Assembly: GCA_034687125.1 (NCBI GenBank)
Contig: JAQGBZ010000303.1
Location: 1 to 64,000 of the forward strand
Direction of reading: 5' to 3'
DNA: 64,000 nt
DNA from: Neelides folsomi
Lineage: Eukaryota > Arthropoda > Collembola > Neelipleona > Neelidae
Of the stretch, positions 1 through 13,000 are shown one piece after another (position 1 is the stretch's first letter; each line of letters begins with the position of its first letter). The notes beneath the pieces are model-generated. The model had not been told where the DNA came from, did not search any database, and saw only the letters and a program-made list of their open reading frames with translations. Made by a program: the position numbers and the translations under genes.

Positions 1-3000
1 TTGCCAAATGTTAGAAAAATTGGTTAAAGATTAAAAGAGATACGAGCTGATTAAAAAAAAGAAAGATACTTATGGCCTTCCCTGTACATGGTGTGGTTAC
101 GGCTAGCTGGAACTATATTTATTATGCTACATCTCAAAAGATGTCTGTATTCGTGTAAGGGAATAATAATGTGTTTGTACTCCGAGCTGAGTTCTTTTAA
201 AGATCCCCATCTTCCTCCATATTTATCCGTCGAGCCATCAGCTACACTAAACATTCATTTTCTGCTCATAACGACAGCGTAAGAAGACATAAACGGATTC
301 ATTACTTCCCTTATTATTCCCCACCAACATGCCAATCCGAAGGAACCCTCGCCTGACTTTCGCAAATTTTCAATCAGATATACCCATTTAAATCCCTCAT
401 TCCCTTCGGCTCATAGGGGGGTTCATGACAGGCAGAATGGAAGGAAACCTCATTCCCCACGAAACCTCCTCCACATTTAGCAAATAGTTAAACTATTAGC
501 TCCGAATTATTCCTATAATGCCCACGTTGACTCTTTCAATGAACTCGGCCCATTTTCCCAGAGTTGATATTCGGTCATATAGGAATTTAAATAGGTGGGT
601 ATTAGAGGCATTTAACCTCCTCGATACACAAAGTTTGCTTACAAGCATTTTGAATGTTCATGTTCAGAATATTTATTTCTTATCGTTTCTAAAATTTAAT
701 TTTACCCACATTCTCCCCATTTAAACCATGTTCCATCTCTGGGTTTATCTATTAACAGGAATGAGAGTAAATTATTATGGTGTAAAGGGGCAATTATGGA
801 ACAAATTGCGTGAATGGTTTTTGCCAATCCGTCGTTACCTCCCGATGATTAGTCTAATAGAATTATTTTCAGCCTTCCTCTTTACACACATTTTATCATC
901 AAATTGTAACGAGGGAATTAGGAGGTGTAGGTTATTCCCTTCTTTTCAATTTATTACGAATTCCCATCATCATCAAGCCGCGTTAATCCCTTTTACATAA
1001 TAATGAATTTTCCTCATTGGCCAAAAGCACCATCACAATCTAGATACAATGTACCTAAGTTAGCATACATAAGCGTTTTTCCTTTTGAATGGAAAGTTTG
1101 GGAATAAACGGATATTAGAGAGAATAGATACGAGATTTCCCTCAACTATTAATTTAAACTGCTAATACACACATTTCCCTTCCGTGTTAGTAATAATGGG
1201 GAGAGATCTCTTGTAAAAGGTGGGTGAATTCTCTAAATATTTCTCTCGGGTCTGGTGGATTAGAGTGGATTAGACTCTGGGTGCTTTCCAACCCAGCATA
1301 CAGCCCCGTATCAAAGGCATAGAGTTTAAGTGTGTGGGACTCTACGCATGGCGTCCCGTTCGCTGCAGCTCCCTCAAAATACGAGTTGATCTCAAGGAAG
1401 GAAGGCAATCGGGACGGAGAGGTAAAGGAAGGACCATCGAGCCGGTTCAACTCCAACTCCGATATTTTGAAAACCCAAACGCCCATACAAACATTCTTTC
1501 ACCTTTTACAATTTTACACATTCTCCCCTTAAAAAACATTCATTCTTCCCTTGAAAAACATTCCCTCATTGTTCATCTCCCTAATAATAAAACTTTATTG
1601 GGGAAAAAAGTGAGAAGTGATTTATAATTGTGGAGCGTAATAAGGTGAAATTAAAAGTGTAGTCAAAGGTGCCGACGAGGAAAGGAAAAAAACAGAAGAG
1701 AGACCTTAAAGAAAAGAAGGGGTGAGACACTCAAAAGGTTCATTACTTTCAAGGTGCGAGGGACTTCACCTCATTTCCCTTCAACCTTTCATCGTCAAGT
1801 AAACCCTCACCTCATCCGCCACCACTTGAGATTCTTCGTGGTGGTTCTGGGAAGATTAGGAAAAGCCTTTAATAATTGACATCTCTTATTATACCCTCTC
1901 GAGTAGGACAGATACAGAACGGTCTTTGAATTTTAATATTATTCTCTGATGCACAAAGTTGTATGTTCAATTTATGGACTCAAGATTCAATTAAACCAAG
2001 CGGAAAGTTGAGTATTAAATTGTATAGAGCGGATAATTAACTCAGCTATTCTGAAACAACACTGAAATTATACGAGAAGTTTTAATGGACAAGTGAGAAA
2101 TGTGATTTGTTCGTTTAAAACAATGTAAATGTGTTTTCCAACTCACTCAAACTGTTGACGGGTACATAAGTGGAAAAAGAGCTTCCCTGTCTCCCTCTTG
2201 TTGTTTTTTGTCCATCATCCTCGTGGGTAAATTGAGGGTTTTAAAGGAACATCTTTCATCGGTTCATCGAGGATTGGAAAGCCACTTAATATTCAAACAC
2301 CCTCAACATTTTCGACCCAAGAATTGCAAGTAAACAATTACAGTTGCGGGAATTCGTCACGGACTTCACCCTTATTCTTGACAGACATCCTGGGCGAGGA
2401 AAGTGAAACTCCAGAGTGTGTAATTGAATATTGTGAAATCAGAGGCGTCTTTTCAACAACATCTCTCTCGGTTGGTAAATTTCACTCACTGACCTCCGTC
2501 ATCTTCCCTTCCCTTGACTCTTCTCCGTCAATGTCACTTGGCTGTGTTTAGCAGACTCCTCATGTAGCTCACCATTGAGATTTACGTTGACAGCACGCAC
2601 AAGGGAGAATAAATCTGAGATGGAGATAAGATACGCTCCAATTCTCTCCCCCTACGACTTCCTTATATCCAACTCAATGGAGTTGATAAGACGAGCAGTA
2701 TCGAAATCCATGCACGCGAATTGTTTCTCAACTTCTTTGTTGACCTTATCAGAAAGGCTTATCAATGAACATAGTAATAAAGTCCATTCATAAGGGTCAT
2801 TTGAATTTTCTCTATATATTTCCGGTCAATTTATTGCTATTACTTTAAATATAATAGTTATTTTATATAATGGGCAGACCATTTCAAACTAATAATATTT
2901 AAAAGTTTTGCATATTTATAATTAAATATAAAATATTTAATGGGAATAACGTGAAGCGTAGGATTATACTCGCAATTTACTAAAAGCTGTTTACAGCGAC

Positions 3001-3970
3001 ACGTTAAACTCAAAGTACCCGAACGTTGTGATCTCCTCAAAAGAGGAATTCATATTAAAGTGGAGAAAATTGGTCATAAAGTTTTAAAAATAGGTAAGAA
3101 ATTAATTTTTCGTCTTTTACAACGTCTTGGCACCATCAACCACTAGTGACGGAAATAAATGAAGGCACATTGTACAAGGGAAAAGACAAAACAAAGAATT
3201 GTTTAAGGAAGAATTTCCCATTTGCCTCACCAATTAAACCCCCCAATTCTGTCATCGAAGAATTAAAAGAGGAGCAGCTGGAAGCGGTGAATAATAAACT
3301 TCCTCGGAAGTGCAGTGACAGAAACCGTAAAGTAGGAATCGGCCAGGAGTCCCTACAACATATTTTCACTCATCAACAGGAGCCATTTCTCCTTGTGAGC
3401 TTCACACGAGTGATTCACTTCAAGTCGAGGAGGCGTCTGAGGCAAAGAAACATCATTGTACTTCGATGCACTTTCCTCCTATACCCTCCCTTTTAACACT
3501 CTTCTATGTTTAATGTGCGAATTTTTTTGCGGCTCCCCTCGTTTCATCTCTTCGACCGCTTATTGCTTCTTTCAAATAAACTTCCTAGAAGTTTCCCGTA
3601 CCGTTAAGACTAATAGGGAAGGTTCATATGCTGAATAATACATGTTACAACTTGGATTATTATATAACTGGTTAGAAGTCGGACCAATGGTGTTTGCATA
3701 GCTGAGATGAAAGTAGAACTAATATATAATCTATAGGTGCAGAATGTAATGTAGATATAAGAGCCACGAAGTTTGGAATTCTGGTGAGAAAACATTCACT
3801 TGTTTCTTCTTTTTGAAAGGAAAGGCAAAGAATTCTTCGATTCTCAACTGGAGAGCATCAAAAGACGCCCGTTTTGTCCGTTTATGCGTGAATCGACCAA
3901 CTGGCCGCCTTCCGAATACCCCACTGATGGAGCGAAGGCGCAATTGTAAATCCTAACTTTGGAAGTCAAC
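1..3970. other. Upstream flank of robo, no gene recognised
   Basis: No ORF in this stretch resembles a known family, and none joins to a neighbour through consistent splice sites. It should contain the promoter and 5' UTR of the robo gene that begins at 3971, but I see no convincing TATA box or initiator. The sequence has many short pyrimidine-rich and purine-rich runs, a texture shared with the robo introns downstream. Confidence 0.5.
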
Positions 3971-4016
3971 ATGGTTCTCTTCCTCCTTTTCGCCGTTGTC
4001 CTCCTTGGGAGTCCAG
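3971..4016 (+). CDS. robo: robo exon 1: start codon and signal peptide
   Basis: The exon encodes [16 protein letters not shown], a compact hydrophobic signal peptide, and ends in phase 1 at a GTAATT donor. Joined to the acceptor at 22148 it gives Gly-Glu-Gly-Gly-Gln and then PPRIVEHP, the usual start of Robo Ig1. The ATG lies in a favourable context (CAAC before, G after), and an in-frame TAA at 3947 closes the frame upstream, so this start is preferred. The following intron is 18.1 kb. Untranslated sequence must extend upstream, and an alternative first exon inside intron 1 cannot be excluded. Confidence 0.8.
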
Positions 4017-7000
4017 GTAATTAAACTTGAACAAAAGACTTTTCCCCTCTCATTATTCCACTTCTTGGTGCGTGTAATAGAGGAGAAGAAAGCAACCTTT
4101 GATGATTTGAGGAGACAATCTTTGAGAAGTCAAAGCTTAGCAAGCAATACAATATAAAGGAACATCGGAATGAAATTTCCCCTTTCAGGAAGAGAGGGAG
4201 AAATAAGAGATATAAAATAGGGAGTTTTCCTCACAGGGAGGAAATAAATGAACAAGGGCGAGTGTCATCCGTAGCTTATGGCTCCATTGTCTCAATGGGC
4301 AATTATCGGTCGAAATGAATGGAGGATGAGGAATGCTATATAGGAAGTGTGTATGATACATAAAGAAAGGTATACTATTGACATTAAGAGAAACTCGTCC
4401 AATCCTCCAAAAAGAAACGAAATCATTCATCAAACGGGGGAATTGGGGGAGATTTCTTGGGCTGGTCCCTTTATGAGTTTCCTCATCGCTCTCTTCAGAT
4501 TATTGTTTGCCTCCTGTCCTTACGACGCCTTTGGATCCTCCCATTCATTACGACCCAATGGTCCATTTGTCTTTGGTAGGAGCCGGGAGAGATGAGCTCC
4601 GTCGTCCCTCTCTCACTTCATCTCCTCCCTATTGTCCGGCAAAATAGTCGAATGGCTTTCACTCGTCCTACTCTTTGTTTTACCTTTCTATGGGGACACC
4701 CCCAGCGAATTTCAAAATTGGAGACGGAATTTGACGTCAAGAACATTATGGAGTTTATCGTCATTATTCAAGCCCATCTCCTCCTCCTCTTTTTGAAAAG
4801 TTCTTTGTTCGGGAATTGGATTTCCTTCCTCCTCGTCAGCCTTGCATAACCCGTTATGTATACATATATTTATATGAAATTAGATTTTGCAAAATAATCA
4901 CAGCCTCTCAAAGGAAATTTATGAGGATGAGGAAAATATTGCTATTTTCGCCCTTGCACTGTAAGCCCCTAGTGAAATTTATACTCACGGAAAGCGGAAG
5001 TTTTCCCCCTCGACATGTCAGGTATAAATTCTGAGAATCGGATTACGCCACTTTCCGCTCTTGCTCCTCTTGGATCGGTGGGATTAAGTCGAGCTCAGCC
5101 TCGTCTGCCACATTAAGAGTCGAAGTGCCCAAACTTTTAAAATATCCCTCCAGAAAGAGGATGTTAAGGAGATCTAGACGGGTTTTCTTTTCCTTCTCAT
5201 CTTCATCGATTATTCAAATTGGGGTTAATTAACCAAGTGTGATGGCATGCGGAGTCTTTGGGGTTTCAAGGTGATGATTCCAGCTTTTGCTTTTTTCAAA
5301 TCATCGTAATGCATATGGTTATGGAAAATGAGAATTAGAACCTTTGGTCCCCCACGCCTCGTATTGAAACTTGAGCTTCCGAGGTTTATGTTAAACAGTC
5401 TGGAAACATGTTTAGTATCTCATATGGATTTTTTACTCCGTGTGTTCCTTCGTGTGAAAGGGGAAGATCAAAGCGTGCATTGTGATTAGACCCAAACTGT
5501 GGTTTCCCTAGATGAAATAGACTTAAATGGGCGCGTTCCACGACCCCCAAGAGCTTCTTCCCACTAAATTAACGCAAAAGTCAATCTCTTCCCCTTCTTA
5601 ATGTTCACCTCTTACCCTTCTCTTGCTCCAGAAGGGAATGGAGCCTTAGTAGTGGATTAAAAGATTCATTCCCTTATCTCTTCAAGATTCTCCTTGTAAT
5701 GTGAGTACTCTGCGAAATGACAATGAGCTATAGGAAGCAAGAATCATTCCAGTGTTTATTATACTAACTTTAAGAATCCTTGGACTCAAGGAACTGTCGC
5801 ATCATATCGAATCTTCCTCAAAAGGATAACTATTAACCTTAATTAATTAACCATCTAAGAATCTCATTTATTTTAACTGTAAGCCCGGAGATTAATTCTT
5901 AAGGAATCTTATCGCTTGGACCATTGGGGTAAATTGGAAATCTGCGCTAATCAAGACTAATTGAATGTTTGGCCTCTTCGCTTCCAATTTCATTTGCCCT
6001 TTGAGTCAAAGAGGAGTTGAGAGGGGAATTATTAGCGAATTAGGGAAATTGGAAAAGGATGACACGGATGATATGATTGCCATGCACCAAGCTCTATTGT
6101 TTATCATATGAGTTGATTCCTCTTGGCTCTCGTTCCTCTCCCTTCAACGACGTGTTGAAAGAGAGACGGAGATGATGAGTAAAAGCTTTTCTCTCAAAGT
6201 CAACATTCATTACATTATACCTCTTATTATTTTACACGCGCTCTCCTGGTTATGAATAAAGCCGGTTCTTCTTTGCCGAGTAGATTATTATTATGACCAG
6301 TCATATACACCGAGATCAAAACATACAAACATTTCTCAATTCCTTTTTGTCTGTTCGGTCGTAAATAGAGATTTGTTGAGGAGGATTGTTTAGTTTTCGC
6401 ATTTAATTAGAAGGGAGCTGCTGGTTGGGAAAAAGGTTTCCAAGTGTAAGAGAATTAAAGTACACAAGCGTTGGTCGTCCTTTGAGCCCCGCAGTGAAAT
6501 AAGTGGGGATTTGGGCAAACAGTGGAGGCGGGGGGAATCTGACGCTATTTCTCTCCCAATATTTCGCTTATCAATATTAGCTTTTTGAGTGTCACACAAG
6601 GGAACCCATTCACTTCTGCGGCCCTTCTCATCTTCATTCCTCTCTCTTTGACTTTTTTTATTTGAAATCGTTAAGTGGGAATTGCCCTCGCGGAGTTCGT
6701 TGCCTCCTTTAACTTGTGGATTCCCAATTACCTTCCAATCCAAACTATAAACAAGTTTACAACTTATATAAACTGTTTTATTTATAAATGGTCTGCTATA
6801 TCTATCAGTTCACCATTAGTCGTAATACTTAATAGATATCCCTGTAAAATTCTCACATTTAGAGTTTTCACCCCTTGGAGTATTTATTAAATTACTTGAT
6901 GCAGTATCCTTGTTCCTTTCACCCTCTAAGCGCTCAATCATCTAAATTGTAAATGCAAGCCTCGAAGCTTCCTCCTCCCCGTCAAAACGAATTCAAAAGT

Positions 7001-10000
7001 CTCGAGTGGAAGAAGGAGCTTACAATTAATTCTTTCCTTGTAATCAATTTAAATTTGAATTTGAATTAATAAAATGAAAATGTTTAAGAGAATTTTCTGA
7101 GCAAGAAAGAGCTTCCAATTTCTTCTTTATTAAACACCAAATCTGGTTATAAGGTCCTCTATACGAAATCAAGAACTATATATAAAAGAACATATAACTA
7201 TAGTAGTAAAAGTAGTAGTAAGAAAATAGGGAAGAATTTGTAAAAATTTGCAATTTAGAGTCACTAGAGATTAAAATGAGTAGAATGGAAAAGTATGGAA
7301 TGAATGTGAATAGAAATGAAAAGGGTAAAAGTCGAGAGAATGTAAAGGATATAAGGAAGCAGTGAAGTGAAAAATATCGTGAGAAAAATAGAATTTGTGT
7401 GTTTGGGTCCTTCAAGATTAATTTTCTTATTAGTCTAATACTCCTTTGTCTATGAACTCCCTTCCCTTCCTTCTGCTGCGTATATTTGAAAGAAGGAAAT
7501 TTAAAGGGAATTTAAACCCCCACTCAACGGAATTTTATGATGAGGTATTAATTCATCGAGACGACGCTGGTTCCTATCTTTTACTACCCTTCTGCCCAAG
7601 TTCTACCCATGGCGGGTAAAAAATTCCCATGCATTACTTTAATGCCTTCTTTACACATGAATTGGCTTGAAGAGGTTGAAGATGATTATTCCTCATCTTC
7701 CGCCTTCGTCGCAAGAACGCGATGAGTCGTTGGGAAGCTAAGTTCATGGAAGTTTAATAAAATTGTTTATTTATAGTTAAAAGGGAATTTACTCTGAAAG
7801 AATTTCTCGTTCATCCGGAGAGATCCGAATGAGTTGTGACATCAAATGAGCTCCCTTGAGTTCTCCAAATGCTGACTTAAATCACACTTATTTAGTCGGA
7901 AAAATTTTATTGGAGGATCCCATTAGCTTCGGAAGTGGATGAAATCGGGTGAGGAAATGTTGAGAAAATGGGGCCAATGGCCCTCAACATCCATCTCATC
8001 CACCTTCACCAGACTTGAAACAAAAGGAATGTTATTCCGAATCCTCATTTGCTTCATAATTTAACGAACCTCTCAGCAGAATTGAATTTTGATTTATTGA
8101 TCCCCCGTTTATCTCTTCCACTTTCCTTGTAAAAATAAACTTTCCTTTTGAGACTTCACGGTTGATGGGACTCAATTTCCATTCTTATGCAGTCAAACTT
8201 CCCTCGTTTGATTTCGACCAGTTTGGGCTGCTTCTATTTACAGACTTCTATAAATTTAAATACTTTTTAAATATTTATACATTCATTCTACCAACTACTA
8301 GGTCAAAATTTACTCCTTGTCCTCCGTTGAAATATTCTATGCATAACAAATTTTCTCATTGAAGAGGAACATATTTCCACTGAATATTTACACTTCAAAA
8401 AACTAGGTAGTAATATCTACAATTTACTGAACCTTCATATTCTTTGAAGTTGGGAAATAAATTGTAATTTGCATACACTAACATTAAGCAGAATGTAAAT
8501 ATATATAAATGTTGATTAAAACTTTGTGAATAAACATGATCCTGCTTCATGTTATCTTTGTTTACAATCAGAGTATTTTGCAATTTACATACTTTATATT
8601 TAGAGTTTTTCTAAAATTAATGTCTTTATAATTAAAAAATAACGGTAACTCATGTTTAAACTTATGTTTCTTTCGAATGTGGAAAACCTTTTAATTTGTG
8701 AAGTGGAGGCCGGAGGGTTAAAAGGAGTATTATTAAGATGAGCTCAACTGAAAAGCGCCCCATTCAGAAAACATACATAGATTCTATTACAAGCCCCGAC
8801 TTAAAAAGGGCTGAGGGGAAAGATGGAAATAATTTGTCAAAACTGCTAATTATGTTAATGTAGAACAGGCATCCTCTCCTTGTGCTCTTCAATTCTTCCT
8901 ACGCAGGCACATCCTTCTCTCCCTTTTTCGAAGAGGAAGAGGGAGAGAAAGAGGGATTATGTTATCAAGCCTACTATTACGAGGATAAACATGGTATTTA
9001 TTCTCAACGGGTTTGAGGCCGAAGACCTTCGACGTAATTATTTTTTCTCCTTAAGAGAAAACGACGAGATCTCAGCTGAATAAGCATGTGTAGTTTTTCA
9101 AGATGGGGAAATTATTGAATCCTCAACGTATCTCCATTGTTCGGCTCATTCTCTTCAAGTTGAACCAGAGTTCCGATTCTGTCCAAGAATTTTTATTGCC
9201 GTGGCGAACCACATTAGGGTAATGAATAGCTCTTTAATTATATGGTACCGAAAGGGGTTTGGAGAGCCAACGACTTTTTTCTCTCTTCACCTTCACTTCG
9301 GCCCTTTTGGAAAACAGACGTAAGGAATTAGTCGTGGGATCCGAGTTTTCTTATGAATAACTCCCTTTCTTTCATAAGAAAGAACGAGCGGAGCGGAGCG
9401 GCACATGGAAAGCGTTCGTTGTAAAAATGCCAAAATGATCTTTCTTGTCCTCCGCTTTGTTGATGATGAAGGGCGTCTACGCCTTTGGGAGAAAAAAACT
9501 CTAAGCAATAATTTGTATGTTTGAGGGGCCAAATTGGTTTGGTGTGATGTGACCCATCTTATTATACTGACTAAAGAATTTATCCTCACCACTTTTCATT
9601 ATTCGTATCATCACCATATTTTTCCGATCTTCTTCCCGATTTCCTTCTACATTTCGCCAAATTAAACTCGACAAATATAAGAATTAAGAATGAAGGCTGA
9701 AGCCCTCTTTAAAGTTGAAGGGATTCTCCCCCAACCCGGATTTACGGAATTTGATTACAGGAGGAGAGAGAGAGGAAATGTGTAAAATCAAGAAGGGGAG
9801 TAAGTGAGTTAGGAAGTAAGTGGATTTGTGGGTGATTCGCCATATACCCTATAGATTCTCAAGTCTATTTTTGCATACTCATTTTTTCCTTCCTCGATCT
9901 TTTTAAAGGGCTCTTGAAAATTGGATGTGTTATTTGTATGGGCCATGGTGAATACATGCATGTTTCTTCATCTCCTTCAATGGAATGAAAGAGTTATGGG

Positions 10001-13000
10001 ATGAGTTTGAGTATTGAGCTCCTTGGAATTCATAACCTTCCTAGTTTTCTCTTTAAAACTGAGGAGTTGTTGGTCGGAACAACTACAATGGCTGCTCTTC
10101 CTTTACATATTTGTATAGATCCTTATGATGTTCATTTCGAAAAACTCAATATCCAAATGCGTACATGGTATGGATGTGCTTGAGGGAGATAGGGATACGC
10201 CATCGTCTTTTTAAAGGGACTCTTGTAGCAAATGCGTTGTTCTGTACTTTACATAACTCATGTTTTCCTACTCATATTTTTTCGGGTGGAGATGAGAAGG
10301 GCCGGCAGTGAAGGAGATTGTGGAATAAGAGTTGTAGGAAAACGGAAAGAAAACAAACGGAACCAACTCCGCCGACAAGAGGAGCGTAGAGAGAGAAAAA
10401 GAAAGGCCTTTCATCATCTTCCTCGCTCCCTCCCTTTTCCTTCCCAATCAACTCGAGGAGGAATTGAGCACACATTGTTCTTCTCTCGACCCTTTTCCTA
10501 ATTTTTATTCCCCCCCCCCCTTCTCTCCCACTTATACTTATGATTATTATGTAAGCAGGCTCCCGAGCTTTTACCAAATTGCTCCTTTCTTCTTAAATCA
10601 ATGTGATTCCACTTTCACTCAACTTCTCTCAGCGGCGGGTATTCTTAATCAAAGCCTGAACTCTCTTGTTGCTCCTTTGCCTTTTTATTCGATTTGCTAC
10701 AATCATAAATTCATGTTAAGGAAAGTCGTTATTTTAGCTAATGAATTTCATCATGTTTGAGTCCTAATGAATTGGAGAAGCTATTCTTTTTTGTGAAGTT
10801 GCTTACTTATGTTCAATGTTCACTTTGAAGTGGAAACTTTTCCTTTAAGCCTATTTTATTGCTAATAAATTGAGGATCTTTTTGGTAAAGAGCATTTAGA
10901 TAATTTAATGCTATTTGGATTCACATTTTATTCTTCCAATTTTCACCTTTCCAATGCAACTGGTCAGTATAGTGACCAAAATGGAAAACGTTAAACGTGC
11001 AGATGGTCAGTATACTCACCATTTCAAAATGTCATGTAAACTGCAAATGGTCGCTATTCTTTCCCTAATGTTTTTGCATGTAATCTGCAAGTGATGCTGA
11101 CCAAAATGAAATGGCATGAAAACTGCGAATAGTCATACTGACCAAAAAACCTTCACTTTTAATTCTTAAATTCCCACTTGTTTTTTAAATGAAATCGATC
11201 TTTTAAACACAATTAAATATTGCCAATCGCTCAAATAATAAAATAAACGTCTTAAAGGTAATAAAATTTTATCGTGCTTGTGTTTAATCTATCTGGTAAT
11301 TAAGACATTATTGAAACATTGAAATTATTAATGTTTTAAATAAAATTTCAACGTTAAACTGGGAAATCGAATCGGATATCTCATCCGAGAGAGACGACGA
11401 TGGGGATTTTCATTTCTTATGAAATTGATAATCCTCAAAGTTTTGATTGGAATGAACGGAATACTTGAGGAGGTGAATTTTTTGGAGCAAATTCCTCTCC
11501 AACACGAGTCTCAAGATGAAAGTGATGGTGGATTTGAGACGAAAGAATAAGACGCACTGCCGCCACGACCTCTCAACTTCCTCATCCAACAATCGGCTGG
11601 GCTTGGATTAAAGCAGAAGACCACGAGCCCGAGATTGAACCATTTGATGACTTCATCGGGATTTCAACTTTCAGTCGAGGATCTCAATGCGGAACTTGAA
11701 TGTTTCCTAACTCTCTTCACTGAATAAATGTTGGATTTAATTATGATTAAAACAAACCGCTACGCATCGCAATACTTCACATCAGCATCTGACAAGACTC
11801 GATTCCTCTTGGATGCAATAGCAAAAATATACAAGGGGAAACGGAAATTCAAAAGAATGGATATGGCGGGGAAGTGGTTCTGAACTTGCTTTACAGATGT
11901 CACGGTTTTAACAAGGGTTTTAACATTTGGCGGTTAGGGGTATAATGGGACATTCGGATTGGCAATTGGTATAAACTCTAAACTTTTGTGGAATTATAAG
12001 TGGGAATTATAATTTGTCGGATTTTTATTTTCATTTCTCGTCTCAAATCTTGCAGTTTTGAAGATTACATTGATTTTGCTTTGCATAAATATGAGGCATA
12101 TAAAACAATTTGCTTTGCATTTTAATTAATTAATCGCTGCTAACGATGTGCACGTTTGTAAACATTTAAGAAAAACTGGTTGCATTGGAAAATTGTAACC
12201 TTTTAAAAATCTTTGGCTCTTCAAATAAACTTATCAAAGTTTGTTAAAAGAGTAGTTGGAAGAGAGGACTTATAAACTACTTTTAAAGTAACATCAATTT
12301 ACTCTTTTCAAAGGATTAAGGATTTCCAAATAAAATGCCCATGAAGTTATTTTTTGTAAAGTGGATTTAAGCCTCTCTCGATTGAATAAGGTAAAAGTAG
12401 TGGCTAATACTCAATTGAAAGTAAAATAAAGTTTTAATAACCCCATTCAGAGATTTTGATTTTATTTTTCAAATACTTATTAAAAAATTATTTACCACAG
12501 ATCATTTGTTTGGCTTTTTTATTCTTGAACCTATGGTATTAGCCATCTTGGTTTACTTAGGAATAGGAATTTTATGCTTTGAATAAAAGCATGAATCCAA
12601 TTCTCCATCCAAAAGTTTCTTATGGCGAGTTTCTTACGACATTATTCCTTTATTAGGTCTATAAGTTAGGTTGGGGGAGTGAAGGTAGCCGAGTTAATTT
12701 AGGAGGGTGTGGAGGCAGGTAGCGTTTATTTGTGCAAGATTGAGAGCCACACTCCCTTAAGAAGGGGAAATGAAGAGACGAGGAGGGGAGAGGAGGAATT
12801 CTGAGTTGAGGACACGAATCGTCCTATTCTCGATTCCAACTTCTAAATTTTTGAGCCTTCAAGTGGCAGTGAAGTCATTAATCTCAGCCCAGGCTCGAGT
12901 CACCTCCTATTTATTCCCTCTTGTTGTTTGATGATCCAGAACACAATAATGCACAAGACATTTGCAACGCACAATCCCGCCATGATCACGAGAGTGAAAA

